Shown piece by piece: positions 21,611 through 29,525 of a stretch of DNA of 32,142 nucleotides. The first letter of the stretch is position 1. Every line of letters starts with the position of its first letter. A program made the position numbers and the translations under genes. The notes under the pieces were generated by a model that was not told the origin of the DNA, made no database searches, and saw nothing but the letters and a program-made list of their open reading frames with translations. Origin of the DNA: Oscillatoriaceae cyanobacterium Prado104 (GTDB lineage Bacteria; Cyanobacteriota; Cyanobacteriia; Cyanobacteriales; Microcoleaceae); NCBI GenBank assembly GCA_025454405.1, contig JALOON010000059.1, positions 30,744 to 62,885 of the forward strand. Reading direction: 5' to 3'.

Positions 21611-24600
21611 ATGAATCGCAATTTAGGAATTAACATTGCCGGCTACGTCAGCGGCGAATTTGGAATCGGTGAAGGAGTCAGGGCCAACATCAGATCCGTA
21701 GAAGCTGCGGGGATTCCCTTCGCAATTAACAATTTTACTCGCAGTCCCCACCGCCATGAAGATACCAGCTATGACAATTTTCACCGCAAAGACAATCCTT
21801 ATCCGGTAAACTTAATTCAAGTCAATGCCGATCAAGTAAAACCCTTTTTAAAATATGCAGGTGCCAACTACTTGCAAAATCGCTACAATATCGGATTTTG
21901 GGCCTGGGAACTCCCCCAATTTCCGCCGAAATGGCAGCCAGCATTCGATTGCTTTCACGAAATTTGGACTTACAGCAACTTCTGTGCCGAAGCAATTGCC
22001 CTGGCATCGCCAATTCCCGCAATCAAAATCATGCCCAGCATTTCTTTGCCCGCACCTTCTCTCCGCAGAGAAGCACTCGAATTGCCTGAAAATAAATTTA
22101 TTTTCCTGTTTGTCTTCGACTTTTGCAGTCGCATCGAACGGAAAAATCCTTTAGCTGTTATTGAGGCATTCAAACAAGCCTTTGGCGGGGAAGATCGCGC
22201 TGTGTTGGTTCTCAAATCTTCTAATGCCGACAAATTTCCCGAACACGAGCGATTATTAGAATCTGCTATGGTCGGCTGCGATAATATTAAACATATAAAC
22301 GGATATCTGTCAAGGGAAAAACTTAACGCTCTCATCTACAATTGCGACTGTTATATATCCCTGCACCGCTGCGAAGGATTCGGTTTGACAATGGCAGAAG
22401 CCATGTTTTACGGCAAGCCTGTAATTGCCACTGCCTATTCATCAAATACAGAATTTATGAATGTCGGCAACAGCTTTTTAGTCAAGTACAAACTTACCGA
22501 AATTCCGGCAAATTGCGGTCCGTACAAACAAGGTAACATTTGGGCAGATCCCGATCCGGAACACGCTGCCGATTTGATGCGCTATGTTTTTGACAACCGC
22601 GATCGATCCCAGCAAATAGGAGCGATCGCGGCCAAAGACATTCAGACTTTGCTCAACCCGCAAGTTGCCGGCTGCAAAATCCGCCAACGCCTGGAATATG
22701 TTGCTAAAATTACAGACAACTTTCAAAACATCATTCAGCCGGGAAGTACCAAAGTCCAATCTACCAAAATCAGTAAATCGCTGCTGTCAATCCCGGAAAA
22801 AAAACAGCAACCTTTAGTCAGTATTTGCATTCCAACATACAACGGCGAAGCCTTCATCGCCGAAGCAATTCAAAGCGCGATCGACCAAACATATCCCAAC
22901 ATAGAAATTATTGTATCTGACGACGGTTCCGCAGATCGAACAGTGGCGATCGCCCAATCTTTCCTATCACAAACCACCATCGATTTCCGCACCGTACTCC
23001 ACCGCAACTACGGCTTGTCACAAAACTGGAACTTCTGCATTTCCCAAGCCAAAGGTGAATACATCAAATTTCTGTTTCAAGATGACTTTCTGGCACCAGA
23101 CTGCATCGAAAAAATGGTGCAACTCGCCCGACAAGACCCAGAAATCGGCATGGTTTTCTCCCCCCGAGGCATCGCCATTGCGGAAACCGAATCTCATCCC
23201 ATTTTGCGCAAAGCTTCTCAGGCAATCAAAGATTTGTACAAAGGTTGGTCGAATTTAAAACAAATCCAACACGGACAAGATTTGCTGGCAGATGCCAAGT
23301 GCTTGAACAACCCGATCAACAAAATTGGCGAACCGACTACAGTCTTAATTGCTGCCCGCGTTTTCCAAGAAATAGGCTTGTTTGACTCCGAGTTATCCCA
23401 GTACGTAGACTTAGATATGTGGTGGCGAATTCTGGGAAATTATAAAATAGGATTTGTCAGCGAACAACTGTCAGCCCTGCGGATTCATCCCGAACAGCAA
23501 ACCTGGAAAAACTTCGCCGTTAAGGAAAACCACAAAGATATTGTCAGATTTTACAAAAAAATTCTCAACAATCCTGAATACAATTTTCTCAGCCAAGAAT
23601 TCAAACAGCAAATCCGGCAAAAATTAGTTTTAAAATTCAAACACATTTTACCAGAATGCTCGGACATTGTGGAACTCTACAAACAATCGCCATCAGATGG
23701 CGCTATTCTTGCCAGCCTGCGTCAAGCCCGCCGCCAGCTAGCAGAAACTTGGCTGAATTTGCCAGCCGATAAATTAGAAAATGCTTACTCTACATCCCCC
23801 GGCGAAAACCACCAAATATTGCTGGATAGCGGTATCAAAAATGAAACTTTAACTGAGGAAGAAACAACCTTTGTCGGAGAGTTAGCCTCCAAACTGGCTG
23901 CGGGTGGCGAAATTGCCAACAACATTCAACCCCTGCTGGCAGCAATGCTGTACGCCGATGCTTATCAGTTGCCTTTAGAGTATAAAAATGCTGCGATTCC
24001 GCAATGGCTGTTTGATGGCTTTCTCAAATTCCTGTTTCAGCCTCCTACTTGCTTTCAACAAATCGGAGAAGTCGCAAAATACTCTGAATATTTGCAGCAG
24101 TTAATAGATTACGTCGCTACTAATATCGCGCAATTTCCCGATTCGCAAGTTTGGCAGTATTTGGCTGAATTTATTGCCAAAAATGCGAATTTTCAATCTT
24201 TGTACCTCAGCGAAGCAAACCTGCTGCAAGTATTGACCCAGAAAGCAGACATTATCGAGTTTTATTTAAAAAATACTGGCAGTCCGATCGATTGGACTTT
24301 TGACAGCATAACGGTCGATCGCCCGAAAATTAATTTAGGCATTTTGCTGGACGAAATTGCTGACTCGCCCGAGACTTTTGCAGCACTTCCCATCTTTGAA
24401 CATTTAGATCGAGACAAGTTTGAGATTGCAGTTTTGGCTGGTAAAATACTAGAGGAGCGACTTAAAAAATACTGTGCCTGTCGCGCCGATCGTTTAATAG
24501 AATTACCGCCCGATTTGGCAGGGCGAGTTCGAGATATTAGATCGCGCGATTTAGACATCCTGTTAATTTGCAGCAATCCTGCCTTGCCGCCCCTCGACTT

Positions 24601-25429
24601 GCTAGCAGCTCACAGATTAGCGCGAGTCCAAATCGCGATCGCTCCGTCAATTCCCGCCACTACGGGTATCCGCAATATCGATTATTTCATCGCCGGCAAT
24701 CTGGCATTGCCCGCCAATGCAGCAGCCAACTATCGGGAAAAACTCATTGCCTTAGAAGGTTCGGGAATTTGTTACAGCTATCCGACAGAGTTAGGACATT
24801 CCACCGTCGATCCGACGCGCCAAAGTTGGGGGGCAACCGATCGATCGGTAGTCTTCATGTCCGGCGCGAGAGCATTTCAAATTATCCCTGAATTGCAAGA
24901 AACTTGGGCAAAAATAATTGCCACCGTACCGAATTCAATTTTAGTTTTATATCCCTTTCGTTCCCGCCAAGAAGACTACCCCGTACAGCCATTTTTCAAC
25001 CAAATTCGATCGGCATTCGCGAAATCCGGTATTGACAAAAATCGGGCAGTTATGATAAGAGCGCTGCCGTCTCGCGCTGATTGCATAAAATGTTTGAAAT
25101 TAGCTGATATATATTTAGATTCTTATCCATACAGCAGCGGATGCTCCATAGCAGAACCGCTGTTGCTAGGATTGCCAACAGTGGCAAGAGCGGGGCAAAC
25201 AGAGCGATCGCGCTTCGCAGCAGCAATCCTCCAAGAACTGCAACTTCCGGAACTGGTAGCAAACAGCGAGAACTCTTATGTAGAAATCGGTGCAGCATTG
25301 GGAACCAACCCAGAAATGCGCCAAATCTACCGCGATCGCATCCAGCAACAAATGACCGCCAACCCAAGATTCCTCGACAGTCGCGCTTGCTCCGATCGAA
25401 TAGGCAAACTATTTGCAAGGAACCCCTAG
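21611..25429 (+). CDS. Three-module glycosyltransferase (GT4-GT2-GT41-like)
   Basis: 1272 residues from the ATG at 21611 (MNRNLGINIAGYVSGEFGIG), preceded by AGGAAAAA; the upstream open frame is repeat and rejected. Module 1 (about 1-390) is GT-B/GT4: ISLHRCEGFGLTMAEAMFYGKPVIAT near 250-270. Module 2 (about 395-700) is GT2: VSICIPTYNGE near 400 and the nucleotide-binding SDDGS near 435, then FLFQDDF. A helical region (about 750-890) precedes module 3 (about 893-1272), which resembles the catalytic part of O-GlcNAc transferase/SPINDLY (GT41): NLGILLDE, RVQIAIAPSIPATTGIRNIDYF near 1010-1025, and LDSYPYSSGCSIAEPLLLGLPTV near 1170. TPR repeats are not evident. A protein or surface-glycan acceptor is likely, but unidentified. 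Confidence 0.88.
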   Translation: MNRNLGINIAGYVSGEFGIGEGVRANIRSVEAAGIPFAINNFTRSPHRHEDTSYDNFHRKDNPYPVNLIQVNADQVKPFLKYAGANYLQNRYNIGFWAWELPQFPPKWQPAFDCFHEIWTYSNFCAEAIALASPIPAIKIMPSISLPAPSLRREALELPENKFIFLFVFDFCSRIERKNPLAVIEAFKQAFGGEDRAVLVLKSSNADKFPEHERLLESAMVGCDNIKHINGYLSREKLNALIYNCDCYISLHRCEGFGLTMAEAMFYGKPVIATAYSSNTEFMNVGNSFLVKYKLTEIPANCGPYKQGNIWADPDPEHAADLMRYVFDNRDRSQQIGAIAAKDIQTLLNPQVAGCKIRQRLEYVAKITDNFQNIIQPGSTKVQSTKISKSLLSIPEKKQQPLVSICIPTYNGEAFIAEAIQSAIDQTYPNIEIIVSDDGSADRTVAIAQSFLSQTTIDFRTVLHRNYGLSQNWNFCISQAKGEYIKFLFQDDFLAPDCIEKMVQLARQDPEIGMVFSPRGIAIAETESHPILRKASQAIKDLYKGWSNLKQIQHGQDLLADAKCLNNPINKIGEPTTVLIAARVFQEIGLFDSELSQYVDLDMWWRILGNYKIGFVSEQLSALRIHPEQQTWKNFAVKENHKDIVRFYKKILNNPEYNFLSQEFKQQIRQKLVLKFKHILPECSDIVELYKQSPSDGAILASLRQARRQLAETWLNLPADKLENAYSTSPGENHQILLDSGIKNETLTEEETTFVGELASKLAAGGEIANNIQPLLAAMLYADAYQLPLEYKNAAIPQWLFDGFLKFLFQPPTCFQQIGEVAKYSEYLQQLIDYVATNIAQFPDSQVWQYLAEFIAKNANFQSLYLSEANLLQVLTQKADIIEFYLKNTGSPIDWTFDSITVDRPKINLGILLDEIADSPETFAALPIFEHLDRDKFEIAVLAGKILEERLKKYCACRADRLIELPPDLAGRVRDIRSRDLDILLICSNPALPPLDLLAAHRLARVQIAIAPSIPATTGIRNIDYFIAGNLALPANAAANYREKLIALEGSGICYSYPTELGHSTVDPTRQSWGATDRSVVFMSGARAFQIIPELQETWAKIIATVPNSILVLYPFRSRQEDYPVQPFFNQIRSAFAKSGIDKNRAVMIRALPSRADCIKCLKLADIYLDSYPYSSGCSIAEPLLLGLPTVARAGQTERSRFAAAILQELQLPELVANSENSYVEIGAALGTNPEMRQIYRDRIQQQMTANPRFLDSRACSDRIGKLFARNP

Positions 25430-25576
25430 GGGATCGCAGCGTCAGGAAATACAAAGCAACAGTGTGAGCCCACCGAGCTTCTGCTATTATCTGGAAATCT
25501 AGGTGTTAGAGTTGTCGCTCTTTTCCTGCTACAGCTAAATTTAAAGGGGAAGCGCTCGTTAGTCGGAGAAAACATA

Positions 25577-26326
25577 ATGACAGGACTTTTTCAAATAGGC
25601 GATAAATTACTTCAAGCTCAGGATATGCCGGCGCTGCTGAAGCGCTACCAATTGATGCCGCAATTCTTGCGGGGTGTCATCTTAGACCAAGCGATCGCAC
25701 CTTTTCCTTGTACCGAAGAAGAGCGCAAAGCCGCCGCCGAGAACTTTCTGGCACAGTACCAAATGACAGCCCCCGGCGCTAAAGAAAATTGGCTGCGCAG
25801 CCAGAATATGAGCGAAGAAGAATTTCTAGACATGGTTGCCAGGCCGCTCTCGATCGAAAAATTCAAGCAGCACACCTGGATCTCTAAAGTAGATAACTAT
25901 TTTTTAACCCGCAAAGCCAGCCTCGATCACGTAGTTTACTCGCTGCTGCGCACTAAAAATCCCGCACTAGCAAACGAACTTTACTTTCGCATCCTCGAAG
26001 GCGAACAAAGCTTTGCCGAAGTAGCCCGCAACTTCTCAGAAGGGCCCGAAGCCAAATCCGACGGCTTGTTGGGGCCAGTACCCCTCAGCCAGCCCCACCC
26101 CGCCATCGGTAAACTTTTGTCAGTCAGCCAGCCAAATCAACTCTGGGCTCCCCGCCCTCTGGCAGAATGGACGGTAATTATCCGACTTGAAAAGTTCATG
26201 CCCGCCCAACTCGACGACTCGATGCGGCGGCGCTTGATCGACGAACTGTTTGACAACTGGCTCAACGAACAAATCTCGAAAATCGGTCCGCTACAGCCCT
26301 TCTCTTCTGTATCATCAATCTCATGA
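25577..26326 (+). CDS. Parvulin/SurA-like peptidylprolyl isomerase
   Basis: 249 residues. A helical N-terminal region (about 1-110) is followed by a parvulin-type PPIase domain (about 110-215): DHVVYSLLRTKNPALANELY, GEQSFAEVARNFSEGPEAKSDG, GPVPLSQPHPAIGKLL. No signal peptide is seen, unlike secreted SurA/PrsA, so it probably acts on the exported protein inside the cell. GGAG lies 8 nt before the ATG at 25577. Its stop overlaps the exporter start by 4 nt (ATGA), so the two are translated together. Isomerases paired with C39-type exporters recur in cyanobacteria. Confidence 0.88.
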   Translation: MTGLFQIGDKLLQAQDMPALLKRYQLMPQFLRGVILDQAIAPFPCTEEERKAAAENFLAQYQMTAPGAKENWLRSQNMSEEEFLDMVARPLSIEKFKQHTWISKVDNYFLTRKASLDHVVYSLLRTKNPALANELYFRILEGEQSFAEVARNFSEGPEAKSDGLLGPVPLSQPHPAIGKLLSVSQPNQLWAPRPLAEWTVIIRLEKFMPAQLDDSMRRRLIDELFDNWLNEQISKIGPLQPFSSVSSIS

Positions 26327-29300
26327 CTTCTTCCGCTGTCTCGCTATCGCAGATTCAAGACTTCCTAGCTCAAACACCCCCTTTTGACCGACTTTCAGAA
26401 GCGGCGCTGGCTTCCTTGGCAGCGCAGTGCCAGCTTCTCGGCTACCGCACCGGTCAACCCCTGTTCGAGCGGGAAAAACTGCCAACTCAAATCGCAGTCA
26501 TCTATGAAGGACAGGCCCGGCTGTTGGGCTTCGACCAAAGATCCAACCGCCATGTCAGTTTGCGTTTGGTGCAGCCGAAGGAAATTCTCGGCTGGGCGGG
26601 CTTGCTGCGGGGAATTCCCTGCGAAACTGCGATCGCCTCTACAGATGTCATCGCGATCGTCCTGTCGGCGGAAGATTTTCTCACCGCGTTAGATAAACAA
26701 CCGGTCTTGGGCGAAGCTTTTCGCGATCGCTGTTCCCTAAGTGAAGTATTTGAACTGTTGAGCCTTGAATTGCAGCGCCAAGCCGACGGCACCACCAACC
26801 TCAAATCCATTACCCAGCAAGCATGGGAAGATGCCACAGTCGTCAACCTGCCCAACGGTAACAAAAAAACTCAAGACCTCGCCAAAGAATTAGCGGGCGA
26901 TCGAATTTGGCTCGTCAGCAGCGGCGTCGTCGGTGACTTCCCCACCGGCAGCCGTTTGGATCTGGAAAACGCAGCAAAATCCTTAAAAGTAGAAGGACCA
27001 AGAGGCGCGCGCTTGGTAGGCTTCCCGGAAGTGCCAGCAACAGCAGAAACCGACGACGGTCAAACAATCAAGCAACCGATTGTCATCGAGCCGTCATCGG
27101 AAGGTAACACAGGGCAGGGTGGATTAGCAGTAAAACCTGCGCCCGAGCGCCCCCCAGATCCGACAACTGCCCAACCAAAGGATACCAGATACCCGATTTT
27201 CCGGGCTAAAGGACCAATAGACGCCCCCCTAGCTTGCTTCCAAATGCTGAGCAAGTATTTCGGCGTCAAATTTCGCAAGGAAATCATCCGCAAAGTCTTA
27301 GAAAATCAGTTAAAAACCGCCGGTTCGATTACCATGCAAGCCTGCGGCGCGATCGCCCAAAGCATGGGCTTGACGCCCCAATTGGCTCAAGTACCGGTCG
27401 ATGCCATCAACCGGATCAAACCCCCGGTAATGATTAAATGGAAAGATAGCTTTGCCATTCTCTACAACATCACCGAGCAAGAATTAACCCTCGCCAGCCC
27501 CGAAGAAGGACTGAAGCGGCTGCGAGTCCCTCAGTTTAAAGAATTCTGGGGCGATGTCGGCGAAGTCCTGCTGTTGCAAGCCCCGCAAGTCGAACAAAAA
27601 GACCAGTTCAGTTTCTGGTGGTTCGTGCCGGCGCTGATGGAACACAAGACAGTGTTTGTCGAAGTCTTGCTGTCTTCGTTTTTCGTGCAGTTGTTCGGTC
27701 TGGCAAACCCTTTAATCAGCCAAGTAATTATCGATAAAGTATTGGGCCAGCGCAGCATCGACACCTTGGATATTTTGGGTGCGTTTCTGTTAGGTGTAGC
27801 TTTGTTTGAAGGTCTGCTAAATGGTTTGCGTACCTTCTTATTTGTCGATACTTCCAACCGCATTGATGTCAAGTTGAGCGCGGAAATTATCGACCACTTG
27901 CTCCGCTTGCCTCAAGGTTACTTTGACAACCGGCGCGTCGGAGATTTGGTTTACAAATTCAGCATGATGGGCCAGATTCGGGAATTCATGACGGGTACGG
28001 CCCTGACAGTAGTTCTCGACGCGATATTTTCGGTGGTGTATGTCGCCGTGATGATTTCTTACAGCATCCAGCTAACTTTCGTATCGCTGGCTGTAGTACC
28101 GATTTTGGCTCTGATGATCGTGCTCATCAACCCCCTAGTGCTGCGCCTGATCAAACAAAGAAACAACCGTTTTGCTGACACTCAATCTTATTTAGTGGAA
28201 GTAGTTACCGGGATTCAAACTGTTAAAGCTCAAAACATCGAATTGAAATCCCGTTGGGAATGGTCGGGACGCTACGCTAAATTCATTACGGCAAGTTTTA
28301 AAACAATTCTAACCGGGACTACAGCTGGCACGATCAGTACCTTTTTGAACCAGGTAGGCAACCTCGCTCAGTTGTGGGTGGGAGCTTATTTGGTACTGGA
28401 TAACAAGATGACTTTGGGTCAGTTGATTGCGTTCCGCATTATCTCCGGAAACGTGACGGGTTCGCTGCTGCGATTCGTGAGCGTGTGGCAGAGTTTCCAA
28501 GAGGTTTCCATGTCGATCGATATGCTGAAAGATATCATCGATACGCCCACGGAAACCAGCGATGAAGACCGCAATAACATCCCGATGCCGGCAATTCAAG
28601 GCTCTGTGAGTTACGAAGAAGTTTCCTTCCGATTTTTGGAAAGCGGTCCGCTGCAACTAGCTAACGTGAATTTGGAATTTCCCGCCGGCAGTTTTGTCGG
28701 AATTGTGGGAGGAAGCGGTTCCGGTAAAAGTACGGCGATGAAGTTGTTGCAGCGCCTTTATCCGCCGCTGTCGGGACGAATTTTTATTGATGGATACGAT
28801 ATTTCTAAGGTGGAATTGTATTCGCTGCGCAGCCAACTCGGGGTAGTGCTGCAAGATACTTTGCTGTTCAACACTACAGTCCAAGAAAACATCGCACTCA
28901 GCAATCCTGATGCGAGCAGCGATGAAATTGTCCGGGCAGCAAAATTAGCAGTAGCTCACGATTTTATTATGGGCTTGCCCGCAGGCTACAATACAGTAGT
29001 AGGAGAACGGGGAGCATCGCTTTCCGGGGGTCAAAGACAGCGTTTGGCGATCGCCCGCACGATTTTGCAAAATCCCAAATTGCTGATTTTAGACGAAGCT
29101 ACCAGCGCGCTCGACTATCATTCCGAGCGTCAAGTTTGCAACAACTTAGCCGAAGCTTTTAAGGGTCGCACCGTATTTTTCATCACCCACCGCCTGACAA
29201 CAGTGCAAAATGCTGATGCGATTATTATGATGGATCAGGGCTCTGTAGTCGAGCAGGGAACTCATAAAGAATTGATGGCTCTTAAAGGACGTTACTATTG

Positions 29301-29331
29301 TCTTTTCCAACAGCAAGAAGCTCAACAATAA
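26323..29331 (+). CDS. Type I secretion ABC exporter with cNMP-like and inactive C39-like domains
   Basis: 1002 residues. The N-terminal cyclic-nucleotide-binding-like domain (about 15-140) is followed by a low-complexity linker (about 220-285), a C39-like domain (about 286-420), an ABC transmembrane domain (about 426-730) and a nucleotide-binding domain: Walker A GGSGSGKST (about 795), signature LSGGQRQR (about 900), Walker B LLILDEATSALD (about 921) and switch His in FFITHRL (about 954). In the C39-like domain the catalytic Cys position reads DAP rather than DCG, and the His position reads DSFAIL, so it should bind rather than cleave substrate, as in HlyB. It exports proteins across the envelope with the HlyD partner downstream; the outer-membrane TolC-like partner is not in the window. 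Confidence 0.92.
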   Translation: MTSSAVSLSQIQDFLAQTPPFDRLSEAALASLAAQCQLLGYRTGQPLFEREKLPTQIAVIYEGQARLLGFDQRSNRHVSLRLVQPKEILGWAGLLRGIPCETAIASTDVIAIVLSAEDFLTALDKQPVLGEAFRDRCSLSEVFELLSLELQRQADGTTNLKSITQQAWEDATVVNLPNGNKKTQDLAKELAGDRIWLVSSGVVGDFPTGSRLDLENAAKSLKVEGPRGARLVGFPEVPATAETDDGQTIKQPIVIEPSSEGNTGQGGLAVKPAPERPPDPTTAQPKDTRYPIFRAKGPIDAPLACFQMLSKYFGVKFRKEIIRKVLENQLKTAGSITMQACGAIAQSMGLTPQLAQVPVDAINRIKPPVMIKWKDSFAILYNITEQELTLASPEEGLKRLRVPQFKEFWGDVGEVLLLQAPQVEQKDQFSFWWFVPALMEHKTVFVEVLLSSFFVQLFGLANPLISQVIIDKVLGQRSIDTLDILGAFLLGVALFEGLLNGLRTFLFVDTSNRIDVKLSAEIIDHLLRLPQGYFDNRRVGDLVYKFSMMGQIREFMTGTALTVVLDAIFSVVYVAVMISYSIQLTFVSLAVVPILALMIVLINPLVLRLIKQRNNRFADTQSYLVEVVTGIQTVKAQNIELKSRWEWSGRYAKFITASFKTILTGTTAGTISTFLNQVGNLAQLWVGAYLVLDNKMTLGQLIAFRIISGNVTGSLLRFVSVWQSFQEVSMSIDMLKDIIDTPTETSDEDRNNIPMPAIQGSVSYEEVSFRFLESGPLQLANVNLEFPAGSFVGIVGGSGSGKSTAMKLLQRLYPPLSGRIFIDGYDISKVELYSLRSQLGVVLQDTLLFNTTVQENIALSNPDASSDEIVRAAKLAVAHDFIMGLPAGYNTVVGERGASLSGGQRQRLAIARTILQNPKLLILDEATSALDYHSERQVCNNLAEAFKGRTVFFITHRLTTVQNADAIIMMDQGSVVEQGTHKELMALKGRYYCLFQQQEAQQ

Positions 29332-29336
29332 GTAAT

Positions 29337-29404
29337 GGGAATGGGGAATGGGGAATGGGGAAGGAGTTTTGAGTTTTGAGTTTTAAATTTTGAGTTAAAG
29401 ACAG
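29337..29404. repeat. GGGAATG and TTTTGAG heptamer arrays
   Basis: GGGAATG units (29337-29362) are followed by TTTTGAG units (29366-29404). The second part is the inverted near-copy of 160-206. Confidence 0.85.
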
Positions 29405-29460
29405 TTTAAAAGTCAAAACATACTTGCCCCAATCCGCTACTCAAAACTTAGAACTCCCGA

Positions 29461-29510
29461 AAACTGTCAACTCTCAACTGTCAACTCTCAACTGTCAACT
29501 CTTAATTACC
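29461..29510. repeat. CAACTGT/CAACTCT heptamers
   Basis: About six alternating CAACTCT and CAACTGT units up to 16 nt before the HlyD start. The same words are at 226-246 and 15872-15907. Confidence 0.85.
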
Positions 29511-29525
29511 AACTACCAATTAGTT

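Noticed and set aside
29424..29525. N-terminal extension of HlyD (34 codons)
   Set aside because: Encoded by CAACTST heptamers; the normal short cytoplasmic tail and membrane helix follow the ATG at 29526.
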